Shown: positions 1 to 9,518 of the stretch, piece by piece
How positions within the stretch are numbered: position 1 is the stretch's first letter
How the letters are laid out: each line of letters begins with the position of its first letter
Source of the DNA: Piscicola geometra
Taxonomy: Eukaryota > Annelida > Clitellata > Hirudinida > Piscicolidae
Assembly (NCBI GenBank): GCA_943735955.1
Contig: OX030955.1
Location: 4,038,835 to 4,102,834, forward strand
Direction: 5' to 3'
Length of the DNA stretch: 64,000 nucleotides
The notes under the pieces: model-generated
What the model saw: the letters and a program-made list of their open reading frames with translations, nothing else
Database searches by the model: none
What the model was told of the DNA's origin: nothing
Made by a program: the position numbers and the translations under genes

Positions 1-556
1 TTACAAGTACTTAGTATTACAGTAATCCATTTTCTACTTTGAAAAAACAATTCAAAACTACAAACATGGCTAAATAACTATTGATTTATATATATATTAT
101 TAAATTATTTTTGATGATATATTGACTATAATAAGTTAAATATATTATTAAAATGTATTTTTTATTGACATACCATGGTCCACATGGGCCAGAATGCAAA
201 TATTTCTTATGTTTTCTGGCTTTTTCTGAAGCTCACAAATCTTATCAGCAGTAACTTTCATTTTTATTAAAAAAAATTGTGGAAAACCCTTTTTAAACTA
301 TAAGTAATACATTAAAGTTTAATGATTTCACAAGATGTGTTGCAATATCAATTTAAAAGTAAGCAGGAGTAGTAGTAATTTCAATGGATGATGTTTTTTA
401 ATTGTATAAAAATATTATAATAACCAACGTAAGAATGTTTTAAAAATTTGTAACAGAACATTAAACATTTTAAACATGAATTTATTAATCTAAAATGAGA
501 AAAATTTATTATGTGTCCATATAGTATTTTCAATTTTCCATTTCGGAAACCGGTTC
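1..556. other. AT-rich flank, no gene recognised
   Basis: AT-rich sequence downstream (3' side) of the first protease gene. No conserved coding segment or RNA gene was recognised. It presumably holds that gene's 3' UTR and intergenic DNA. Confidence 0.5.
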
Positions 557-2276
557 TTATTCTATTATGTGCTCGGCGATGAAGTCCTTGAAGTAGGAGA
601 TTCTAGCGTACACTGAAGGATGTCTGGTACTGCAAAAGCCCCTAATATTTATGTTCCAAGAAGTCACTCCAGCCAAGATCCTGTTGCCCTTGTACATGCA
701 AGTCATTGGACCACCATTGTCTCCCTGTAAGAAATTGTTTGATTGAATACGTTTTCTAAGAAAAGAAAGCACATGCTCAGTTTACAATTATAATGTTAAA
801 GTTGTTTCTATTATATTACTTGAAAATAGACAAATGATAATTATAATAATAATCAAAATCTATTCAATTGAAAAGAAATTCTTGACTAACAGTGCAAGCT
901 CCGTAGATGGGCTCAAAGGCGCAAATGTGGCCTGGGTAAATGACGGTAGTTGGAATCGTCTTTTGAGCGCACTCTTTGAAATAATTTTCATATAAACTTT
1001 CTGTAGCACGGTTGATTGCGGAGAAGAATGGGCTGTAGAAAATGAAAAGTTGTACAACGTTTTAAAAAGCTTATAAAATTGAACTTAATCCGTTGAATAT
1101 ATTACAAATTTAAAATAGTATTGAAATAATTTACTTCTTCCCCATCCACTGAGGTGGCAACGTTCTTCAGCGAAGGTAAGGTTTTGGTCGTCGTTCCAGT
1201 AGATTGGCTGAATGGTGGGAGAGAACTTGACAGGCTTCTCGAAGGTCAGAATAGCGAAATCATTAGCGAAACTTGCTTGGCCATCGCTGTATTTGGGGTG
1301 CTGTAAAAAAAATAATAAATCATATTTTTAAAAGATTTCTTTCCCTTAAACTTGTAAAAACATTTCATAATAATTTCAGACATTTTTCGACAACAATGCA
1401 TATAAAATAGATGAATATTATGACTACCATGACAAATTTGCTGATGTTGACTATTTGAGTACCCTCCTGAACCAGAGTGCTGAATTGACCAGCAATTACT
1501 CTGAAAGCACTGGCAGGACTGTTGTAGTTAAATAAAATCATTCTTTGAAATAAAAAACAAATTACTTATCAAATGTATTTTATTATAAAATAGTTTTACC
1601 ATAAAGGAAACTAAAATTTCACATTTTGTATAAATAATTAGAAATTCTGAAAATTAATTGTATAACAGTTTTTATTAATCTCTTAAAATCTTAATTCATT
1701 CATTCTTCGAAGCTCCTAATACGTGCTAGTTCATTCACACTCAAAGATCGCCATTTATTTTCAGATGCGAATTAATGCTTTGAAGTTCAAGCACTAACAA
1801 TCTTTGTACACAGTGTGCAGCCGTGAAGGCTTGGTGCTTGCTGATGAGAACAGCACCACAAACGAATCTGTAAGAGCTTCCACTTTCTCTCTGCAGCATC
1901 AGCTGGTGAGGAAACTCGCCGACCTGAAGTCAAGGATTGTTGGGTCTGAGCTGGCCGTTTTACAAGATTGATTGTGTTTAAACGCTAAATGAATAATAAA
2001 TAAATAGGGAGGTAGCCGAGAGAAACAGTTACCTGGGCAAGAATTCCATTCATGATAAATGGGTCTGTAATGAGGGAAGCCTCCTCCAGAGGGATGGCTG
2101 TGGGGATTGTGAACGTTCTAGAATATTCTAAAGTCGCTATTCAGTTATGAAAATTTATATCTCGGTTGAAAATTGACAGATTTAAGAATGATTTTATCTA
2201 TAAAGAGTATGAATGTTAAGGCACCATTGCTGAGCTGGAGGAGGACAGCAAGGAAGACGATGCAAAAGGACTTCAT
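557..2276 (-). pseudogene. Chymotrypsin-fold serine protease, copy 1 (frameshifted, Ser195 to Asn)
   Basis: Secreted S1-family protease gene with seven exons on the minus strand: 2225-2276 (signal peptide MKSFCIVFLAVLLQLSNGA), 2033-2097 (propeptide and DPFIMNG N-terminus), 1799-1923 (TAAHC, His57), 1428-1518, 1135-1300 (NDFAIL, Asp102), 891-1032 and 557-724. Exon boundaries and phases match the two downstream paralogues. Two lesions stand out. The catalytic motif reads GDNGGP, so Ser195 is Asn. Exon 6 is 142 nt rather than the 146 nt of both paralogues, a net 4-nt deletion that shifts the frame and brings an early stop just after the start of exon 7. The promoter block is kept. A cryptic acceptor inside exon 6 could restore frame at the cost of about ten residues, but Asn195 would remain. 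It is read as a pseudogene; the family call is firm. Confidence 0.85.
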
Positions 2277-2316
2277 CTTGAGAGTTCTGAGCTTACTGCT
2301 CGACGTTTCAACCTTC

Positions 2317-2323
2317 TTTTATA
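2317..2323 (-). promoter_or_regulatory. TATA box of protease copy 1
   Basis: TATAAAA on the minus strand about 41 nt upstream of the ATG. The sequence between TATA and ATG is nearly identical in all three copies, implying a very short 5' UTR. An AGATAA (WGATAR) site on the minus strand lies further upstream at 2383-2388. Confidence 0.7.
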
Positions 2324-2382
2324 CACCTTATTAAAGCTCTTCAATTCAAAATTGATAAACTTTTAATTGTTCTCTGATATCA

Positions 2383-2388
2383 TTATCT
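2383..2388 (-). promoter_or_regulatory. GATA-type site upstream of protease copy 1
   Basis: AGATAA within a block (about 2366-2396) conserved upstream of all three protease genes and again near 12020-12050. GATA factors drive gut digestive genes in several invertebrates; use here is inferred from conservation only. Confidence 0.45.
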
Positions 2389-2928
2389 GATTAGCTTTTC
2401 GTTTATAAATTGTATATTTAATATAAATAATAGAACTTTTCTACGTTTAAAAATTTTGATCTAAAGAAAATCATTTTTTAACGCAATGTGGTATCAGCTA
2501 ATTTGATATTAGTATAATATTCATTCTGCGAGCACGGGCTCAATTTGAATGGGTTCAGCATAGTCGACGAAGAAGAAGTTAGGGCTATTCACGGGCTTCC
2601 AAATAAGAAGAGCTCGACTGACCCGGTTTCTACATTGAAGGAGATATTTGAATAATTGCTCCTCTTTAGTGAGCTTATTCAACAGGTCTTTTTCGGCAGG
2701 CACGGTTCCGAAGTCGGCTTACATCACGCAACTGCTTAAGAAGCCGAGTCTTTAACTCACTGGAATTTCGTCCTACAGGCCTATTTCAAACTTGAGGGTG
2801 TTGTCCAAACTCATGGAAAGATTATTCTTCACAGAGTGGTCAACTACCTCGCAAAATTTCATATTTTTCCTTTCTTGCAGTCAACTTACCGTCGTCATCA
2901 TTCGACAGAAACTGCTGTAACCAATGTC

Positions 2929-3666
2929 AATCAATCAATCAATCAAATCAATTTCTATAGCGCTCTTTCCTCAAATTCAAGAGCGCTGGTAAATGAATTT
3001 GTTAAACAGATATGTCTTCAGATCCGTACGAAAAGTAAATAATGATATAGAAGTAGTTAAATAAGGAGGTGATGAGTTTTAAATATATGGACATCGTTAA
3101 AGAAGGGTCATCTAAGTAAGGTAATAATTGTCTAATACGTCAGTTTTCAATAGATAATAGACATAAACAGTCATGTGTAGAAGATTCGTTCTGACAGTCT
3201 GTCCTTCATCTGCAGAGCTCATTTGCCTTGTGAAGTAAGTAGCCAGTGGGTGCTTGCAAGCTGTGCACTGGTGTTCAAATTGAGGCCCTGGCACTTCTTC
3301 ATAAACACAGTCATGTATTGAAGATTCGTTCTAACAGTCTGTCCTTCATCTGCAGAGCTCATCTGCCTTGTGAAGTAAGTAGCCAGTGGATTCTTGCAAA
3401 CTGTGCATTAGTGCTCAATTTGAGGCCTTGGCACTTCTTCCTTTTAAAATAAGTTTTTATTGTAGTCCGTTAGACAGTTATTGGATGAAGATTTTAATTC
3501 CGAGAGCAAGATAAATTTAAAACCAGAAAACAAAAAAAGATATAAATTATGATTACTATAATTATTTGAAATTAAAAAAACTAAATTATTAGATAAGAAG
3601 ACAAACTATTTAACAAAATCATTACGGTTAAAGAGGCTGCCAAGATGGCAGCTGCTAACCAAAGAT
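2929..3666 (-). mobile_element. Retroelement insertion with (TTGA)n tail, inside the LINE
   Basis: 738-bp insertion flanked by a 7-bp direct repeat CAATGTC (2922-2928 and 3667-3673). Read on the minus strand it ends in GAGCGCTATAGAAAT followed by a (TTGA)n tail, resembling CR1/L2 LINE 3' ends; the segment before the tail also resembles the end of a LINE ORF2. Its interior has an imperfect tandem duplication of about 139 bp (about 3168-3306 and 3307-3440). Related segments recur near 8230-8770 and 11494-12010. It could be a 5'-truncated LINE or a SINE borrowing a LINE tail. Confidence 0.75.
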
Positions 3667-3981
3667 CAATGTCTTTTCAGACATCCATAGAGCAGCAGAT
3701 GACGATAAGCTTACATTGTTAGTTTTGCTTGATTTATCGGCAGCTTTTGATCTGGTAGATCATGCAACACTGCTCCGAAGACTGCACATCTCCTATGGGT
3801 TCTCTGACTCTGCGTTAGAATGGTTTAAGGACTACTTAAGTGACAGATGTTTCGATATCCGCTGTAGTGGGAAAGAATCGACTACGTCGGTTTTTGCCTT
3901 AGGAGTCCACAAGGTTCAGTCCTTGGTCCTTAACTGTACTTTTTGTAAATTTGAGATTTGAAAAGAATAGCAACAAGACAT

Positions 3982-4670
3982 CAGTGTTATTTTCGTTTCA
4001 TAAAATTATTAAAGTTTTTATTTCAGTTTCGTTTTGGAATTAATTATAGTTTTTATTTTCGTTTTCGTTTTGATAATATTTAAAGTTTCAATTTTCGTTT
4101 TGAAAATAATTAAAGTTTTTATTTCGTTTTAGTTTTGAAAATATTTTTTTATATATTTTCATTTTAGTATTGAAAATATATTAATTTACAACTTTAAAAA
4201 CTATTTTTTTATATCTAGAAAAATTAATTGATCTTAAAATGAAACAGTATTAGAGAATAGTATATTAATAACAAACAGTTAAAAAAATTAACAGTCAATT
4301 GAAATATAATAGGAATTGATTACGTAAATTATTGAGTAATAACAAATTTTTAATATAATACAAAAATTTAAGATTAAAATAAGTGATAATTTAATTGACA
4401 AGGCAAAGCGGCAATTAAATAATGTTTTATAAATGGCGCTACTTTCATAAAGCCCAAAGAAAATGTTTATAACATAGACATATATTTTTTTTTAAATTTT
4501 TCTTTGGCATATTATGGCATACTATAAAAATTTCTTTAATTTTCGTTTTGAAAATAATTATAGTTTTTATTTTAGTTTTCGTTTTGAAAATAAATTTAGT
4601 TTTTATTTCCGTTTTCGTGAAACGATTATTCAGAATTGTCGTTTTCGTTTTCGTTACGAAAATAACACTG
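3982..4670. mobile_element. Non-autonomous hAT-like element (MITE), 689 bp
   Basis: Terminal inverted repeats begin CAGTGTTATTTTCGT at 3982 and match exactly (reverse complement) at 4656-4670. The flanks are an exact 8-bp duplication CAAGACAT (3974-3981 and 4671-4678). An 8-bp target duplication and CAG-type ends are hallmarks of hAT transposons. The interior is AT-rich and built from repeated GTTTTCGTTTTGAAAATAAT-like motifs in both arms, with no transposase. Confidence 0.85.
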
Positions 4671-4789
4671 CAAGACATGAGCTTGCTTTCCATCAGTATG
4701 CTGATGACACCCAGATTTACGGTCATTGCATTAAATGTCATCAAGCTGACCTGCAAGAAAGGGTTCATCACGCAGTAGGGCAGGTAAAC

Positions 4790-5831
4790 TGTGATGGAAC
4801 AACACCTATTTGACTGGTGGCTGTCCAGCGTGAGGCGGGCTGTAGTTGTGAATAAGACATGGCGATCTTTCCCACTGTCGGAAGCAACCCCTGGTGCCAT
4901 ATGAAACATATGACTTATAACCGGTAAACTGCCACTACCCTTGTTTTTTTTCAACGTTTTCAGCAAAGCTGGAATGATTTGGGCCAAATACTATGGAAGG
5001 TAAATTGTAGCCCATGCAGCAGACCCCCCTCTCCACGCTTGATGGTGAGTCCAAGGTAAGGCAAAGCCGATACATCTTGAAAGCATCAGCGTCGCAAGAG
5101 TTGCCGTAATGGCTTTGTGAGCAAAGTTAAACCGTCTTAGGGACTCTGACTCCAGATTTGAAATAAGGGTTGCCCCCTTAGCATTTGATTAGCCAAAACC
5201 TAACCTGCAAGGCAGCAGGGCCGTAACCCTGGCTGGGAGACCGAAGGGGTAATAGAACTTGTCTAAGGTGCTTCCCTGGACTAGTGGTAGAGCGGGGATG
5301 TCTTACTTTCCTGTACAGGTAAGACACCTGTCCACTGCTACATATACGTACAGCTTTGTATATCTATATTGTATTTTTTAACTTCATTTGTAAAAATATT
5401 TTTTTTAAATTTGCTTTACTTATACCTTTCATTCATTTATTTACTCATTTATCATTATTAATATTATTATTAACTTTTCCATAACTAAGTGGTCTTGAAG
5501 CCCATCCGGGTTTACGCCACGTTATTAATACTCGTCGTTGTATTGTATTGTAAGTAGTATTGGTTTTAGTTTGTTTGTCACAAATTGAATAAAACTATTA
5601 AAGTTTAATCAGAATTTATTCATAAAAGTAATCAACAATGTAAATGTCACACATATAATTCGAGCCCTTTACCCAAGCAAACAAGCATGTCTAAATCAGT
5701 TGGATCTAAATAGGTTTTTGCTTGCTTATTATGTGTCTTGACAAATTGAATAGACATTCCAATAAAGTCAAAAATTTGTTTTATTTTATGAATTATAGGA
5801 TTAATTATGTGTCCATTTCGGAAACCGGTTC
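4790..5831. other. Intergenic DNA with a GC-richer unidentified repeat
   Basis: 4990-5340 is distinctly GC-richer than its surroundings and contains a stretch near 5268-5340 that vaguely resembles a tRNA-like A-box region, but no convincing B box. 5500-5556 carries a GGGTTTACGCCA motif with an AT-rich tail, repeated near 37676-37735 and loosely at 63798-63837. The rest is AT-rich. No gene recognised. Confidence 0.4.
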
Positions 5832-7710
5832 TTATTCAATGATGTGTTTGGCGATGAAGTCCTTGAAGTAGGAGATTCTGGCGTACACTGAAGGACGGTT
5901 GGTATTGCAGGTGTCAACCACCTTTGAGCCCCAAGAAGCCAATCCAGCCAAAATCCTGTTGCCCTTGTACATGCAAGTCATTGGACCGCCATCGTCTCCC
6001 TGAAAGATTTTGTTTGATTAAATACATTTTCTAAGATAAAATATATGATTATTTTTAAAATATTAATTCCTGTTCAACGGGGTTTCTATTAAATTGAACA
6101 ACATTTTTTGACTAACATTGCAAGCTCCGTAGAAGGGCTCAAAGGCGCAAATGTGGCCTGGGTAAATCGTGGTACCTAAACTCGTTTGATCCTTGCAATA
6201 TTGGTTTGTAATAATGTCTATTTCAACCTTTTGTAGGACGGTTGCTTGATAACCAGATTGGGCTGTGGGAGATCACAAGTTTAAGAAGTAAAAAAATGTA
6301 AGCTTTGAAAGAAACTCGTTAAAATATTCAAATATTAATATAATATTAAAATAATTTACTTCTTCCCCATCCACTGAGGATGCAACGTTCTCCAGAGAAG
6401 GTAAGGTTTTGTTCGTCGTTCCAGTAGATTGGCTGAATGGTGGGAGTGAACTTGACAGGCTTCTCGAAGGTCAGAATAGCGAAATCATTAGAGAAAGTTG
6501 GTGGATCAATGTCGTATCTGGGGTGCTGTGAAATAGAAAATAAAATATATTCATACAAAATTACTTTTCCTTAAACAAATAAATAATTCAAAATACCGAG
6601 AAGACAGTTTTCGACTATAAGCCATATAAAACTTGGTGAATAGAATGCCTACCATGACAAATTTGCTGATGTTGACTCTTTGAGTACCCTCCTGAACCTG
6701 AGTGTTGTGTTGACCCGCAATTATTCTGAAATCTCTGGCTTGACTGTTGTAGTTGAATAAAAGAATTCTTAAAATTTATAATTAATTATTAAATTTCTCG
6801 TTGTTATAAAATAGTTTTATTTAGAATTATGTAAAAATTCATATTTTGTATAAAAGTTAGAAATTATGATCAATAAAGTTTATATCGAAATCTTAAAAAC
6901 TTAATTAATCGAAACATGAAGTTTCAAAAAATTTAGAGACCTGTACGGAAATCGGAACGGTGGATTCACCACGGTAATGGATTTAAAATCTACGATAATA
7001 GCGTGGTAATAAAATTTTTTGTAAAAAAATTATAAAACTTAATTTATTGACTGTTTCATATCTATCTATAGACATCGACGAATCTATCTTTGTTGTATGA
7101 ACAAGCATACTAAATTTGAAGCGGGTTTGAAATGAGACGAGCTCTAGATAAACCGGACGAAAATGAGATGGAAATGATTCAGTGAGAAGGGAACGAGAAC
7201 GGTTGAAAATTATGTCCCGTGTAGGCCTCTAATTCGAGCAGATGAAGTCACTAACTATCTTTCTACGCAGTGTGCAGCTGTGAAGGCTTGGTGCTTGTTG
7301 ATGAGAACAGCACCGCAAACGAATCTTGCAGAGCTTCCTCTCTGCAGCATCAGCTGGTAAGGAAACTCACCGATCTGAATTCAAGGATTGTTGGGTCTAA
7401 GCTCGCCGTTTTAAAACATTGATTGTGTTTAGAGTTGAATGATAATAAATATAAAGGGGGGTCACCTGGGCATTCTCTCCATTAAGGATATATGGGTCTG
7501 TATTGAATGATGGCTTCTCCAGAGGGATGGCTGTGGGGATTGTGAACGTTCTAGAATATTCTTAAAGTCGCTATTCACTTATGAAAATTCATATATGGTT
7601 TGAAAATTAACAGATTTCGTAATGATTTTATCTTTAGAGAGTATGAATGTTAAGGCACCATTGCTGAGCTGGAGGAGGACAGCGAGGAAGACGATGCAAA
7701 AGGACTTCAT
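5832..7710 (-). CDS. Chymotrypsin-fold serine protease homologue, copy 2 (Ser195 to Asp)
   Basis: Seven exons on the minus strand: 7659-7710, 7466-7530, 7256-7374, 6653-6743, 6360-6525, 6117-6262 and 5832-5999, all in phase, giving roughly 268 residues. It has the same signal peptide as its neighbours, His57 in FTAAHC, Asp102 in NDFAIL, the conserved SGWGR and the C-terminal SVYARISYFKDFIA. The serine motif reads GDDGGP: Asp replaces the nucleophile, so peptide hydrolysis should be lost although the frame is intact. Such serine protease homologues are known in invertebrates as binding or regulatory proteins; that role is only inferred. The residue expected at primary specificity position 189 is Gly, not Asp, so the ancestor was not trypsin-like. 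The second, AT-rich and 4-7 kb away from the LINE, flank carries the standard TATA block. Confidence 0.85.
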
Positions 7711-7750
7711 CTTGAGAGTTCTGAGCTTACTGCTCGACGTTGCAACCTTC

Positions 7751-7757
7751 TTTTATA
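7751..7757 (-). promoter_or_regulatory. TATA box of protease copy 2
   Basis: TATAAAA on the minus strand about 41 nt upstream of the ATG, in the block shared by all three proteases. The AGATAA site lies at 7814-7819. Confidence 0.7.
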
Positions 7758-7890
7758 CACCTTATCAAACCTCTTCAAGTTAAAATAAAACTTCGATTTT
7801 TTCTCTGATATCATTATCTGATTAGCCTCGTTTTCTAAGTATTTTATTTTTAACATTTAGTTTGTTATTTTTTATAACTTATAAGTATCT

Positions 7891-8101
7891 CAATCACTAA
7901 TTCACTCAGGTGCACAGCATTATAAGAGATACAACAGCTATGGCTTGTCTGGTGAAGCGAACACTATTTTCGCACTGCACTTCCATCTCTCCTCTGCCCG
8001 TGCCCAACAAATCTTTTTTTCTGAATTCCTAACCTTGTCTCTTTCCCTAGCCCTGCCCTCTCTAGTAGGGTTAGGTTAGGTAATTCACTTTATAAATAAC
8101 T
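7891..8101. repeat. About 210-bp dispersed repeat, copy 1
   Basis: Starts CAATCACTAATTCACTCAGG and ends near TTCACTTTATAAATAACT. It is almost identical to 18161-18370, inside the PPP1R15 intron, with only a handful of differences. No coding content recognised. It is either a recent segmental copy or a low-divergence interspersed repeat. Confidence 0.85.
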
Positions 8102-8229
8102 TTAAAGTAAATTGCGAGACAAATAACTGATTTTAAGTTAGTGAATATTCTTATAATCTACATCAATTTAATGAATACATTGAAAAAATTAAAGTTTAAG
8201 GATTCTTGTCTTTCTAAATTTTTGAATTT

Positions 8230-8770
8230 GAGTCATGTGTAGAAGATTCGTTCTGAAAACAGTCTGTCCTTCCTCTGCAGAGCTCATTTGTCTAGTGAAG
8301 TAGGTAGCCAGTGGGAGCTTGCAAGCTTTGCACTAGTGCTCAATCTGATGCACTTTTTTCTCCAGGTTATTCATGTCTTCTATTTGTCAAAGAATGGCCG
8401 CAGCAAACCAAGATGGCCGCAGGGAACCAGGTGAGCTGCGACAAAAAAGAGGAAACCTTCAACAACAACAACAACAACAGTTCCAGTGCTGGCAAAGACT
8501 TTTTCTTCACCTCCTGTCGCAGCTTCAACACCAGTGGCAAGATTAAGAAAATAATTATTATGTTTGGTGGTTATGAAGATGATGTGGTGATGCTGTAGTA
8601 GGAATGTTGGTACTGTGGTGAGGATAGCATTTTTTATTGCTAAAGACAATGTTTCTTTCCATGGAATTTCTTCTTGAAGACTTTTTATCCAATTCTATCT
8701 TTTAAAAAAAGGTTTTTCACGTATTGCGAATATATTAAATTATTTTAGTCCGTTAGACAGTTATTTTGAA
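8230..8770. repeat. Composite interspersed repeat related to the 2929-3666 element
   Basis: 8230-8362 matches the 139-bp unit found twice at 3168-3440. 8395-8430 repeats an ATGGCCGCAG-type motif. 8520-8625 matches 11895-12000. 8745-8765 carries the AGTCCGTTAGACAGTTATT motif also at 3463-3481. The order suggests a mosaic retroelement. An open frame across it looks fortuitous. Confidence 0.6.
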
Positions 8771-9518
8771 AAAATAATTTAAGTTTTTTTATTAATTTTT
8801 AACACTTAAACATTTTAAACACTAGTTTAGAATTTTTATATATTTTTATTTATAGGATTTTTTTATATTAGTCCATTTTTATGTAAAAGGGCCTTAAGGA
8901 TTGAGTTAACTTTAGTCCATATATTTTATTATTATTTATGAATATTTTATTTGTCGTCAAAGCTACATTTTTTATGCTTTTGTGGATGTTTATGTTTTCG
9001 AGTCTTATTTAAATGTATCCCCCCAGCGCCTGCTATGCCTCACACTCATTCTCTTCGCACTGGATGAAAATCTTTTCAAAATGTTTTCACTTTTTCCATT
9101 TTTTTATTTTACACCCCATATTTTTTCAAATACGTCATAAATCCACTATATGAGAAAACGTTATCGCTCAGCATAGAACATATTTATATTCGTTTCATTC
9201 TAAGCATAAAATCTACTACAAAGAAATGCCACATAAAGTGCTTTGTACAATTTTATTAAAATCAGCCTACTTCACTTTTAACAGCGAACTTCCAGGGCTT
9301 AGGTGCCAAAGTCATCAGAGCTGGGTTTGTTAGCAATTAAATACGTGGTGCGCCTTATACATGGGGTTTTACTGTAGTTTAATATTCTAGTTTAAAACAT
9401 TATTCATCCATAAATATCTAAACTATTGGTTTGTTTATTCATAAATAATTAAAACTTGTTTTATTTGAAGAACTATAATTTATAGGATTTATTATGTGTC
9501 TATTTCGGAAACCGGTTC
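8771..9518. other. Intergenic DNA between protease copies 2 and 3
   Basis: AT-rich sequence with no recognisable gene. The last part is the 3' flank of protease copy 3 and resembles the 3' flanks of copies 1 and 2 (TTTCGGAAACCGGTTCTTAT just after each stop codon), as expected from tandem duplication. Confidence 0.5.

Larger units (their letters stand above)
2705..4790 (+). mobile_element. Decayed CR1/L2-like LINE, reverse-transcriptase fragment, interrupted twice
   Basis: Non-LTR retrotransposon reverse transcriptase in three pieces. 2705-2928 holds RT N-terminal motifs (a YRPISNL-like segment and STYRRHHSTETAV). 3667-3981 holds LLDLSAAFDLVDHATLL, a WFKDYLSDR motif and a frameshifted GVPQGSVLGP block. 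From 4671 the catalytic-site motif HQYADDTQIYG follows. The first gap is an element flanked by CAATGTC repeats; removing it plus one repeat restores a continuous frame. The second gap is an insertion flanked by CAAGACAT repeats. Stops and frameshifts show the element is dead. CR1/L2/Jockey-type assignment rests on motif style only. Confidence 0.85.

Noticed and set aside
2521..2703. 60-codon minus-strand frame next to the LINE
   Set aside because: No family resemblance, splice context or promoter; likely chance.
4445..4987. 180-codon minus-strand frame
   Set aside because: Crosses the end of the hAT MITE and the antisense of the dead LINE; no protein similarity recognised.
8311..8649. Overlapping 90-codon frames on both strands
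   Set aside because: Fall within the composite interspersed repeat and reflect AAC/GTT triplets.
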